From assembly GCA_031261295.1 (NCBI GenBank), contig JAISKT010000253.1:1-43908 (forward strand): a DNA stretch of 43,908 nucleotides, read 5' to 3'. Below, one piece after another: positions 23,916 through 32,201 of the stretch. Position 1 is the stretch's first letter, and each line of letters opens with the position of its first letter. This DNA is from Candidatus Symbiothrix sp. GTDB lineage: Bacteria > Bacteroidota > Bacteroidia > Bacteroidales > Azobacteroidaceae. The translations under genes were made by a program, and so were the position numbers. Below the pieces are notes generated by a model, which saw nothing but the letters and a program-made list of their open reading frames with translations, was not told the DNA's origin and made no database searches.

Positions 23916-24380
23916 ATGAAGTCAAAAATTTATTTATTCGGCTTGGTAGTTGTTCTTTTGTTTTCATTGAGTGCATGTAAATCTAAACAAAGTGCATATA
24001 AGCAAGTGTATGAAGCGGCACAATCCAGATCAATTGCAGAAGACAGAACGGTTCCGGTGGAAAAAACAAAACCCGCCACTACGAATACCGCCTCCGGTAA
24101 TTTTCAAAGAGAAAAACTGACGTCGGTCGATGGAAACGGTATTCAACGGTATAGCGTAGTCATCGGCAGTTTCCTCAACCAGACAAATGCCAAATCGTTG
24201 AAAGATCGGATGCAACGCGAAGGCTATAGCCCCGTATTGGCTCAGAACGAAAGAGGAATGTACCGGGTTATCGTCGCTACTTTCAATGACCGTTCTCAAG
24301 CGGTTGCCGAAAGAGAAGAACTCAAAGAAAAATACGCTCCGGACTTTTCAGACGCCTGGCTTCTCGAACAAGACTATTGA
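23916..24380 (+). CDS. SPOR-domain lipoprotein
   Basis: The 154-residue protein has a lipoprotein signal peptide (lipobox Cys21, FSLSACKSKQ), a Thr/Lys-rich spacer (about 40-75) and a C-terminal SPOR domain (about 78-150: QRYSVVIGSFLNQTNAKSLK, then GYSPVLAQNERGMYRVIVAT). SPOR domains bind peptidoglycan with denuded glycan strands, often at division sites. A role in septal or envelope maintenance is therefore likely. The stop is 3 bp before the second heptamer element. Convergent to the HsdR-N gene. Confidence 0.92.
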   Translation: MKSKIYLFGLVVVLLFSLSACKSKQSAYKQVYEAAQSRSIAEDRTVPVEKTKPATTNTASGNFQREKLTSVDGNGIQRYSVVIGSFLNQTNAKSLKDRMQREGYSPVLAQNERGMYRVIVATFNDRSQAVAEREELKEKYAPDFSDAWLLEQDY

Positions 24381-24383
24381 GAG

Positions 24384-24486
24384 CTAAAAACTAAGAACTA
24401 AAAACTAAAAGTTGCGCGAAGCGCAGATAACAGGCGTCAGCCAACTTTTAGTTTTTAGTTTTTAGTTCTTAGTTCTTAGTTCTTAG
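24384..24486. repeat. inverted heptamer-array element with GCGTCAGCCAA core (copy 2)
   Basis: Four left units (CTAAAAA, CTAAGAA, CTAAAAA, CTAAAAG) span 24384-24411. The core at 24412-24444 includes a small hairpin TGCGC-GAA-GCGCA, then GATAACAGGCGTCAGCCAA. Six right units (CTTTTAG, TTTTTAG twice, TTCTTAG three times) span 24445-24486. As in copy 1, it fills the gap between convergent genes. The stop codon of the minus-strand gene (24469-24471) lies inside the right arm. Confidence 0.9.
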
Positions 24487-24933
24487 TTCATCATAAGGGG
24501 GAATATCTTTTAGGAAGGTGTATTCTCCTTTTTCTTTGTCTATATGGCAACAAAAATGCTGTAAGCCATTGGAAACGATGAGCCAGGGTACTTGCAGGCT
24601 CATGTTGTACCGGGCTATCTGGTCAAAAATAGTTTGATTAATTGCAATGACCGGCGCTTTATACTCAATAATCATTTGCGCTTGTAAATGCTTGTCGTAT
24701 AGGACTGTATCGCAACGACGGTTCACATTTCCCAATTCGATAGAAACTTCATTGGCCAGTAAACCTTCCGGATAACCCTTATATACAATGAGATAATGAA
24801 TGAAATGCTGGCGCACGAATTCTTCGGGAGTCAGGCGTACATATTGTTTGCGTAAACGGTCGAAAACATAGTCTTTTTCCCCCTGTTTTCGAATATGTAG
24901 GTCAGCCGATGGAAGATTTAAGCCGGACATCAT
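24469..24933 (-). CDS. solo type I restriction HsdR N-terminal domain protein
   Basis: The 154-residue protein corresponds only to the nuclease-type N-terminal domain of HsdR-like proteins: RLTPEEFVRQHFIHYLIVYK, ANEVSIELGNVNRRCDTVLY and MIIEYKAPVIAINQTIFDQI, with the D...EYK motif of PD-(D/E)XK nucleases. No helicase part, HsdM or HsdS is present, so it is not a restriction system. A solo copy beside holA is a pattern I recall from Bacteroidales, and its role is unknown. The last residues (ELRTKN) come from the heptamer array. Two adjacent ATGs (24933, 24930) are possible starts. Confidence 0.87.
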   Translation of the reverse strand: MMSGLNLPSADLHIRKQGEKDYVFDRLRKQYVRLTPEEFVRQHFIHYLIVYKGYPEGLLANEVSIELGNVNRRCDTVLYDKHLQAQMIIEYKAPVIAINQTIFDQIARYNMSLQVPWLIVSNGLQHFCCHIDKEKGEYTFLKDIPPYDELRTKN

Positions 24934-24955
24934 GTGTTTTAATTCTATTTTTGCT

Positions 24956-24963
24956 TAACTTTG
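24956..24963 (+). promoter_or_regulatory. -7 promoter box for holA
   Basis: TAACTTTG matches TAnnTTTG, 50 bp before the ATG at 25013. The -33 element is weak. Confidence 0.4.
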
Positions 24964-24975
24964 TAATTTCTGCTT

Positions 24976-25006
24976 CAAAAGTACAGAAATAGGATGACAA
25001 AACAAG
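24976..25006 (-). promoter_or_regulatory. promoter of the HsdR-N gene
   Basis: On the minus strand, TACTTTTG (CAAAAGTA at 24976-24983) with CTTG about 19 nt upstream resembles the -33/-7 pair. It sits between the two divergent genes. Confidence 0.45.
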
Positions 25007-25012
25007 AAATTT

Positions 25013-26035
25013 ATGGCTAAAGAATTAAGTTTCCAGGAAATAAAAGGCAGTATTCAATTGAAAAAATTCATGCCTGTGTATCTTTTCCAAGGAGAAGAAA
25101 GTTATTATATCGACCAATTGACCGACTTGCTGATTGAATCGGTTTTGGATGAATCGGAACGGGATTTTAACCAAACCATTGTGTATGGCTTGGAAACGGA
25201 TGCCGCTACGATTATCAACGCTTGTCGGAGGTATCCGATGATGTCCGAAAGGCAATTGGTGGTTGTGAAAGAAGCGCAAGGCCTGAAAAATATCGACGAT
25301 TTGGTTCATTATGTCAAAAATCCGTTGAGTTCGACCGTCCTTGTGATTAATTACAAATACGGAAAATTGGATGGACGGAAAAAACTTTCCGGGGAAATAG
25401 CCAAAGTCGGTATTGTATTTGAATCTAAAAAGATATACGAAAATAGAGTTCCGGATTTCATTATCAGTTATTTGCGGGAAAAACAAATCGGAATAGATAT
25501 TCCTACCGCTCAAATCTTAACCGATTATCTGGGAAACGATTTGAGCAAGATTACCAATGAGCTGGATAAACTTTCGATTGCTTTGCCGGCCAATCAGAAA
25601 CGAATCTCCGCCGATTTGATTGAAAAAAATATCGGCATCAGCAAAGATTTTAATAATTATGAATTGCAAAAAGCGGTTGCTTACCGGGATATATTGAAAG
25701 CCAACCGTATCGCCAAGTATTTTGAACAGAACCCTAAAAATAACCCCTTGATACTGTCGCTGAATGTATTGTTCTCGTTTTTTACCAACCTGATGATTTG
25801 TCAATTTGAAAAAGATCAGTCCAAAGCGCACCTGATGCAGGTGTTGGGTTTTAAATGGGATTTGCAAATAACGGATTATATGGAAGCTATCCGGAATTAC
25901 AAGCCCGTCAAAACCATGAAAAACATCGCCCTCATCCGCGAATACGATGCCAAAGGCAAAGGAGTCGGCAGTAACTCGACTTCGGTTTCCCAAGGCAAGT
26001 TACTTATCGAACTGCTTTACAAAATCATGCACTAA
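25013..26035 (+). CDS. holA: DNA polymerase III subunit delta
   Basis: HolA is the wrench of the clamp loader: it opens the beta clamp for loading at primed DNA. The 340-residue protein has the family layout: MPVYLFQGEESYYIDQLTDL near the start, ACRRYPMMSERQLVVVKEAQ, the mid-region DYLGNDLSKITNELDKLSI and a helical C-terminal collar domain (NPLILSLNVLFSFFTNLMIC). Length is normal. Its end overlaps the convergent ATPase pseudogene by 11 bp. Divergent from the HsdR-N gene. Confidence 0.93.
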   Translation: MAKELSFQEIKGSIQLKKFMPVYLFQGEESYYIDQLTDLLIESVLDESERDFNQTIVYGLETDAATIINACRRYPMMSERQLVVVKEAQGLKNIDDLVHYVKNPLSSTVLVINYKYGKLDGRKKLSGEIAKVGIVFESKKIYENRVPDFIISYLREKQIGIDIPTAQILTDYLGNDLSKITNELDKLSIALPANQKRISADLIEKNIGISKDFNNYELQKAVAYRDILKANRIAKYFEQNPKNNPLILSLNVLFSFFTNLMICQFEKDQSKAHLMQVLGFKWDLQITDYMEAIRNYKPVKTMKNIALIREYDAKGKGVGSNSTSVSQGKLLIELLYKIMH

Positions 26036-26999
26036 GTCCTTGTTTTTTTCGATCTTCAAAAAAGTATTTCCAAACAGGTACGACTTCAATATCGCCTGCC
26101 TGCTGTTGCTGATTGTAGGTAATAATGGTTTTTCGACTTAGTTTTATATCCTTTTCTATATTGCTAAAACCGGCAAATTCCCGTGTGCTATTTTCGGGTG
26201 TAAGTTCATAGCAAACTTGAACTGCCTGATAATCAAAACCATTTTTCATCACAAAATCACATTCACCGCTACCTGTGGCAAAAGTAATTTCTTCATGATT
26301 CTGTTTTTGCAATTCGTTAAAAACGAAATTTTCAAAAAGGGCTCCCTTGTTGTCGAAAAAACGATAGGAGACGGCATTCATCAAGCCGGTATCTGCCGCA
26401 TAAATTTTATGATTGTTGCGCACATTCTCTTTCAGCGAAAATGCAAAGTTTGAAATATCTTGAATTATATAGCTGTCGTTCAATATATTAATGTATTTTT
26501 TGGCCGTATGTTCATTCGTCCCTGTCGCTACTCCCAAACTCTTGTACGAAAAAATCGCACCTGCATTTGAAATAGAATAAAGCAACAATTTTTTGAAAGT
26601 GCCAATATCGGCAATCTGATAGCGTGATACACAATCTTTCATGATAATGGAATCAAAATAACTTTTCAGCAACTTTGATTTTATTTCATCGTTTTTCTGC
26701 AATTTGATTTCCGGAAAACAGCCCCACTCCAAGCAATCATCTATAATTCTCAATGCGGTGGCTCTTTCTTTGATTAAATTTAAATAATCTGTCAGTCCGT
26801 TATTGGCAAACAACTCTTTCAGTGAAAACGGAAAAATATCGTTGGCTAAATATCTGCCGGAAAGCAATGTAGAGTATTCACTGTTCAAAAAAGAAGAGTT
26901 GGAACCGGTAACGAAAATTTTCTTGAAAATTTCGCTGTCATAGGTGCTTTTCACAAAATTTTCCCATCCAATGCGGATTTTGCTGAATGATTGCCTGTT
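26025..26999 (-). pseudogene. AAA/DUF4143 ATPase remnant, P-loop region deleted and frame broken
   Basis: The intact 3' part (from about 26969 down) codes for GWENFVKSTYDSEIFKKIFV, then TGSNSSFLNSEYSTLLSGRY and a full DUF4143 C-terminal half (ECDFVMKNGFDYQAVQVCYE). Upstream, in another frame, an ATG at 26999 opens MEQAIIQQNPHWDGKIL and stops, which looks like the family's N-terminus. Walker A and Walker B are missing. Compared with the intact relative at 15438, roughly 80-90 codons were lost, with a frameshift at about 26960-26970. The remaining long frame (GTG at 26954) would give a product without nucleotide binding. The promoter is still recognisable. Confidence 0.82.
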
Positions 27000-27020
27000 C
27001 CATATCTATCAATTTTTTTG

Positions 27021-27028
27021 CAAAGATA
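27021..27028 (-). promoter_or_regulatory. -7 promoter box of the ATPase pseudogene
   Basis: On the minus strand, TATCTTTG (CAAAGATA) matches TAnnTTTG and lies 21 bp upstream of the ATG at 26999. The same -7 octamer serves the intact ATPase at 15399. Confidence 0.5.
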
Positions 27029-27064
27029 TAACATTTTATCGAAATGCAATTCGCTAAATGCACT

Positions 27065-27092
27065 TATTTAACGCAATCGATTGCGTTAAATA
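27065..27092. repeat. perfect 28-bp palindrome
   Basis: TATTTAACGCAATC followed at once by its complement GATTGCGTTAAATA, with no spacer. It lies about 65 bp upstream of the ATPase pseudogene start and about 270 bp upstream of susC1. It has the form of a dimeric-regulator operator; related GCAATT/AATTGC words occur on both sides (27046, 27112). Confidence 0.85.
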
Positions 27093-27216
27093 TATGCTTT
27101 TGACGAAATTAATTGCGTATTTTCGTACCGCCAAGTACTCTATGATTATTTGTTATCAGGGTCTTGAACGTGAACGTAATTTTTTAATCCCTGAATCGCT
27201 ATTTTTTAAGATTTAT

Positions 27217-27247
27217 TTTGGATAATTAAAAAAACGTTTTAACTTTG
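27217..27247 (+). promoter_or_regulatory. susC1 promoter, Bacteroidota type
   Basis: TTTG (27217-27220), a 19-nt spacer and TAACTTTG (27240-27247) match the consensus. It gives a leader of about 110 nt, AT-rich, before the ATG at 27366. Confidence 0.65.
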
Positions 27248-27365
27248 CATTTGTTTTTTTAACATGAAAATAATAGATATTATTTATTTTTATCTGATAA
27301 AATATAAATTTATCTGAAAATTGTATAAGCAAAAAGATAATGGTTTTAATTTATAAAGAAAGTTT

Positions 27366-30300
27366 ATGAAGAAATTGATTTTAATGTTAACATGTTTTTT
27401 TATAAGCATGGGATTAGCGCTTGCACAAAGCAGGCAAGTGTCCGGTACGGTAACGGATGAAACCGGCGAACCTGTGATTGGTGCATCTGTGATTGCCAAA
27501 GGGACAACCATTGGAGCTGTGACCGACATTGACGGTTCATTTCGATTGGCGGTACCCGCCGATGTAACAACGATCGTTGTGAAGTACATCGGATATTTCG
27601 ATGCTGAAGTAGCGGCAGGAACGAATGTGCAAGTATCACTTACACCGGATGCGAAAGCGCTGAGTGAAGTAGTGGTAACAGCCTTGGGTATCACCCGGGA
27701 AAAGAAAGCGCTGGGTTACAGCGTTACGGAAGTATCTGGAGATGAGTTAGTTAAGTCGAGGGGGGGGGTATCTAACCCTATCAATGCGCTGCAAGGAAAG
27801 GTCGCCGGGCTGCAAATATCAAGCGGTAGCGGTAATATCGGTGGTTCCTCCAAGATTAATATCCGTGGTAATCATTCTATCTCCGGAAGTAATCAACCTT
27901 TATTTGTTATTGATGGTGTGCCTATTGAAGGATCGGATTACAACAGTACCGAAACCGCAAGAGGCGCCGGAGGTTATGACTATGGTAATCTTATTCAAGA
28001 TATTAACCCGGATGATATAGAAAGTATCTCGATATTGAAAGGCGCTAACGCTTCGGCATTATACGGTTCGCGCTCTACCAACGGGGTGATTTTGATTACG
28101 ACCAAATCGGGGAAAAAAGGGGAAGGATATAATGTATCGTTCAATTCTTCGGTGGGCTTTGAAGTAGTCAATAAATTACCTAAGATGCAAAAGTTGTATG
28201 GCGGTGGGTATGGTTCGGATTTTGAACAAGTGACAATCAATGGTAAGACTTATAACTATCCCGATTATGCAACGGATGAAAGCTGGGGGCCTAAATATGA
28301 AGGACAAACGGTTCTTTCCTGGTATGACTTAGCTAAATGGGAAGCCGGCGGCCGGGTAGGCGATCCTACCACCTCTCTCTGGCAAACGCCTAAACATGAC
28401 ATCGATGCTTTCTTTGAAACAGGTGTCTCGTTTACCAATAATGTCTCTGTCTCTCAAGCGACAGACCGGAATGCGGTGCGTATTTCTTATACCAATACGG
28501 ACTTGAAAGGCTACATTCCGAATAGTTCCTTGAAGAAAAATGTTCTCAATCTATCGGCTTCTACTACCAGTGAAGATAAGAAATTGGAAGTTTTTACGAA
28601 TATTACTTACTTCAACTCCGCAGCCAAAGGACGTAGTGAAACCGGTTATGGGGATAATAACATCATGCAGAAATTCATCCAATGGGGACACCGGGACTTG
28701 GATATGCAAGATTCTAAGAACTTATACCAATTCCCGGATGGTACACAAGCCACTTGGAACCGCGTTGGTTGGGATGATCCTGATCCTGCTTATAGCAACA
28801 ACCCTTATTGGAGTCGTTATATGAATTATCAAAACGACAGTCGTAACCGGGTTTATGGCAATGTGGGTTTCAGCTATCAGATCTTGCCGGTATTGAAATT
28901 CCAATACAAATCCAATCTCGATTTTTGGGTGGACAAACAATACGAACGCAATGCGGTGTTCTCTCAAGAGCAATCCAAATACAGGGAAATTTCCCGCCAA
29001 CAGTATGAATTGAATAATGAAGTGCTGTTGTCCTACAATAACACTTTCGATGACTTTACCTTAAATGCTAACTTAGGGGGCAACTTAAGGAAAAGTCGCT
29101 ATGAATATGTGTTTGGGGTTACCAGTGGTGGATTAGCGATCCCTGAATTTTACAATTTGAAGAATTCTATTTCGGCTCCTACTTCTGAAAACCTCTTACG
29201 CGAAAGAGCGGTCAATTCGGTGTTTGCGAATGCCATTTTAGGTTACCAAAATACGTTCTATCTGGAAGCATCTGTACGTAATGATTGGGCATCCACCCTG
29301 CCTAAAGGCAAAAATTCCTATCTTTACCCATCTATCACAGGCAGCTTTATTTTCTCTGAACTTACGAAAGAAAGCGCTCCTTGGCTGTCTTTCGGTAAAG
29401 TGCGTGCCGGTTATGCTTACGTAGGGGGAGATACCGAGCCGCATCGCATTATTGATGTGTATTCTCAATACACGAACATTGACGGAGACACAGGCACTCC
29501 GGGTTATATTGTGGCTACAACGCTCAACAATAGGATCTTGAAACCGGAAACTACCGGTTCTTTTGAAGTGGGTTTGGAAATGAATTTCTTGCATGACCGT
29601 GTCGGGTTTGAGGCTACTTATTATTCTACGGAAACGAAGAATCAAATTATTCCGCTGTCCGTATCCGGAACTACCGGTTACCTGTACCGGGTAATCAACG
29701 CCGGTTTAATTACCAATAAAGGTTTTGAATTGGCGCTCCATGGCTCACCGGTAAAAACAAAAGATTTTGAATGGTCGTCCATCCTTACGCTTAGTTCCAA
29801 TAAGAATAAAGTGGTGCAATTGATTGATGATACAGACTATTATCGTTTGGTAAATGCACCTTTCAAAGTAGAAGTAGGTGCGGTGAAAGGACAGGCGTAT
29901 GGCATCATCATGGGTACAGACTATATTTATGACGACAATGGTAATAAAATGGTGGATGAGGACGGACTTTATCTGGCTACGGATGGCAATAAAAACATCG
30001 GACAAGTTTTCCCCGATTTCACCGGTGGCTGGAGTAATACGTTCCGGTACAAAAATTTGGATTTGAATGTGCTGTTGGATTTCTCCAAGGGCGGTCATTT
30101 CTTCTCTACGTCTTATATGTGGGGTATGTATTCCGGTATGTTGGAAGAAACAGCGGCCAATAATATCCGTGAAGACGGTATTGTCCTTCCAGGAGTAAAA
30201 GAAGACGGCAGTAAAAACGACATCGTAGCGGACGGACAATGGTATGGCGAAAGCATCTACACCGGACCCGCTGCACAAAGCGTTTTCAAATCGGATTACT

Positions 30301-30530
30301 TGAAATTACGTGAAGTGGCTATCGGTTATACTTTTCCGTTGGCAAGTAAATATTTTGTAAAATCACTCCGTTTATCTGCTTATGGACGCAACTTAGCTGT
30401 ATGGGGACCCGATACCAAACATTTTGATCCTGAAACCGTGATTACCAATTCCGGTAATATTCAGGGGATTGAAGGAGGAGCATTGCCTTCTGTGGCTAAC
30501 TTTGGCGTGAATGTAAGTTTGAAATTTTAA
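27366..30530 (+). CDS. SusC/RagA-type TonB-dependent outer-membrane transporter 1
   Basis: The 1054-residue protein has a signal peptide (about 1-20, GLALAQS) and a CarboxypepD_reg-like domain (about 23-105: VSGTVTDETGEPVIGASVIA). A TonB-box-like ALSEVVVTALG (about 98-108) and a plug domain (about 115-240: PLFVIDGVPIEG, NPDDIESISILKGANASALY) follow, then a large beta barrel ending in VSLKF. SusC proteins import oligosaccharides or peptides captured by their SusD partner. A G9 tract (27760-27768) lies within the plug at codons 132-135. It is followed 18 bp later by its SusD. Confidence 0.95.
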   Translation: MKKLILMLTCFFISMGLALAQSRQVSGTVTDETGEPVIGASVIAKGTTIGAVTDIDGSFRLAVPADVTTIVVKYIGYFDAEVAAGTNVQVSLTPDAKALSEVVVTALGITREKKALGYSVTEVSGDELVKSRGGVSNPINALQGKVAGLQISSGSGNIGGSSKINIRGNHSISGSNQPLFVIDGVPIEGSDYNSTETARGAGGYDYGNLIQDINPDDIESISILKGANASALYGSRSTNGVILITTKSGKKGEGYNVSFNSSVGFEVVNKLPKMQKLYGGGYGSDFEQVTINGKTYNYPDYATDESWGPKYEGQTVLSWYDLAKWEAGGRVGDPTTSLWQTPKHDIDAFFETGVSFTNNVSVSQATDRNAVRISYTNTDLKGYIPNSSLKKNVLNLSASTTSEDKKLEVFTNITYFNSAAKGRSETGYGDNNIMQKFIQWGHRDLDMQDSKNLYQFPDGTQATWNRVGWDDPDPAYSNNPYWSRYMNYQNDSRNRVYGNVGFSYQILPVLKFQYKSNLDFWVDKQYERNAVFSQEQSKYREISRQQYELNNEVLLSYNNTFDDFTLNANLGGNLRKSRYEYVFGVTSGGLAIPEFYNLKNSISAPTSENLLRERAVNSVFANAILGYQNTFYLEASVRNDWASTLPKGKNSYLYPSITGSFIFSELTKESAPWLSFGKVRAGYAYVGGDTEPHRIIDVYSQYTNIDGDTGTPGYIVATTLNNRILKPETTGSFEVGLEMNFLHDRVGFEATYYSTETKNQIIPLSVSGTTGYLYRVINAGLITNKGFELALHGSPVKTKDFEWSSILTLSSNKNKVVQLIDDTDYYRLVNAPFKVEVGAVKGQAYGIIMGTDYIYDDNGNKMVDEDGLYLATDGNKNIGQVFPDFTGGWSNTFRYKNLDLNVLLDFSKGGHFFSTSYMWGMYSGMLEETAANNIREDGIVLPGVKEDGSKNDIVADGQWYGESIYTGPAAQSVFKSDYLKLREVAIGYTFPLASKYFVKSLRLSAYGRNLAVWGPDTKHFDPETVITNSGNIQGIEGGALPSVANFGVNVSLKF
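27760..27768 (+). repeat. G9 homopolymer tract inside susC1
   Basis: Nine G in a row encode part of SRGGV early in the plug. A one-base slip would truncate the transporter. Confidence 0.85.
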
Positions 30531-30548
30531 TTTAATAGGATATATAAG

Positions 30549-32120
30549 ATGAAAACAAAAATATATAAGTTATTCTTATTGTCTGTTATCGCTTCTTTTT
30601 CTTTCTCTTGTCAGGATTTTGAAGAACTCAATACAGACCCCAACAATCCTTCGAGCGTACCCTCCAACATGTTGTTTGGCGGCGCCCAGAAGAAAGCAAT
30701 GGATTATGTTTATGATGCGTGGTTTAGCGGTCGCCAATGTTTGGTGTATTCTCAATATTGGGGACAACGCAACTATACGGAAGAAGATCGCTACCAGATT
30801 CGTGAAAGTGTTAACAACAGTTACTTCAATGTCTTTTATACGTTGATAAAAAATTTTGATCGAGTAATTACACTGAATACCGATCCGGAAACAGCCGCCA
30901 AAATGTCGGCTTACGGCTCCAATGACAATCAGATTGCAGCGGCTAAAATCATGAAAGTCTGGTTGTATAGCGTAATGACCGATACGTGGGGTAACATTCC
31001 TTATTTTGAAGCGGGTAAACTCACCGAAGGGCTGTATTATCCGAAGTATGATGATCAACAAACGATTTATGCGGAATTGATCAAGGAATTAACCGAGGCG
31101 GCTAATTTGATTGATGAATCGGAACCTGCCTTTACAGGGGGCGACCGTATTTATAGTGGGGATGCTTCGCAATGGAAAAAATTTGCCAATTCACTGAAAG
31201 CGCGTCTGGCGCTCCACACTTCTAAAGTAGCCGGTTCCAAATGGAAAGAAACGATCGCCGAAGCGCTTGCTTCCGGGGTTTTTGAAAGCAATGACGATGT
31301 AGCTGCTTATCATTATGGCGCTGCACCGGAATATAGCTACTACTATGAAGCTTGGTTTGTGAGCGGTCGTAATGACTTTACAATTACCCGGCCCTTTGTG
31401 GACATCCTGAAAGGACAGCGGGATACATTGAATAATAAAACGCACCCTTGGGAAAATACGGTCGATCCGCGTTTAGCTGTCTATACTACTCCGCGCAATA
31501 ACGAGTATGTGGGTATTCCTTACGGCATTCCATCCGGTAGTATGACTTCCGCCTACCGTAATACAGCGCCTAATTGGTACACTACTTCTCCTCCCATCAC
31601 CTTGGCTCCGGACTTCCCTGTGCCTTTGATGACTTATGCGGAAGTGCAATTCATCATCAGTGAATACAAAGGTTACTCGAAAGCGGAATATGAAGAAGGA
31701 GTGGCAGCTTCGCTTGATTATTGGGCTGGACTTGAGGGTACATCATTCGATGCCGACGAAGTAGCCGACTATCTTACGACTGTTAGTCAAAATGTAAATG
31801 CCGAAGCAGTTGCTTTACAAAAATACATTGATTTGTATTTGAACGGTACGGAAGCATGGACGGAAATCCGGCGTACAGGTTATCCGGATCAGATTTTGAA
31901 ACCGGGAGAACTGTCGGTTGGAACGCTTAAGTTTACAACGCTCTCCGATACAAAAGACCTGATTATTGCCCGCGTGAAATACCCAACCAATGAAAGTACT
32001 TTGAATGGCGCCAGTTTTGATGAAGCAGTAAGTAAATTGGAAGATGGTACGAATAATTATTACACACCGATGTTCTGGGATAAACGCAGAACGGAAGGAC
32101 CTCATCCGGTGAATAAGTAA
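30549..32120 (+). CDS. SusD/RagB-type surface lipoprotein 1 (SusD-like-2 group)
   Basis: The 523-residue protein has a lipoprotein signal peptide (IASFSFSCQDFEE, Cys21) followed by acidic residues typical of surface export in this phylum. The body is helical and TPR-like with SusD features: ELNTDPNNPSSVPSNMLFGG, IMKVWLYSVMTDTWGNIPYF, and WKKFANSLKARLALH. The C-terminal TEAWTEIRRTGYPDQI and FWDKRRTEGP are typical of the SusD-like-2 (PF12771) group. It caps SusC1 and binds the nutrient to be imported; the ligand is unknown. Starts 18 bp after susC1. Confidence 0.94.
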   Translation: MKTKIYKLFLLSVIASFSFSCQDFEELNTDPNNPSSVPSNMLFGGAQKKAMDYVYDAWFSGRQCLVYSQYWGQRNYTEEDRYQIRESVNNSYFNVFYTLIKNFDRVITLNTDPETAAKMSAYGSNDNQIAAAKIMKVWLYSVMTDTWGNIPYFEAGKLTEGLYYPKYDDQQTIYAELIKELTEAANLIDESEPAFTGGDRIYSGDASQWKKFANSLKARLALHTSKVAGSKWKETIAEALASGVFESNDDVAAYHYGAAPEYSYYYEAWFVSGRNDFTITRPFVDILKGQRDTLNNKTHPWENTVDPRLAVYTTPRNNEYVGIPYGIPSGSMTSAYRNTAPNWYTTSPPITLAPDFPVPLMTYAEVQFIISEYKGYSKAEYEEGVAASLDYWAGLEGTSFDADEVADYLTTVSQNVNAEAVALQKYIDLYLNGTEAWTEIRRTGYPDQILKPGELSVGTLKFTTLSDTKDLIIARVKYPTNESTLNGASFDEAVSKLEDGTNNYYTPMFWDKRRTEGPHPVNK

Positions 32121-32142
32121 ATAAATTTTTCTTTACATACTG

Positions 32143-32190
32143 TCCCGTCCTGATGAACTTGTAACGGTTTTTTTAGGACGGGATGTTATT
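32143..32190 (+). terminator. hairpin terminator between convergent susD1 and the regulator gene
   Basis: TCCCGTCCT (32143-32151) pairs with AGGACGGGA (32175-32183) around a 23-nt loop, followed by TGTTATTTT. Symmetric stem and T-rich flanks on both strands would allow a bidirectional role. Confidence 0.65.
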
Positions 32191-32201
32191 TTAAACTAAA
32201 C

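Noticed and set aside
24469-24933. type I restriction-modification system
   Set aside because: Only the HsdR N-terminal domain is present, with no helicase, methylase or specificity subunit nearby.
27150-27180. third copy of the heptamer-element core (TTGTTATCAGGGTC)
   Set aside because: Only the first ten bases match copy 1; GCGTCAGCCAA and flanking heptamers are missing.
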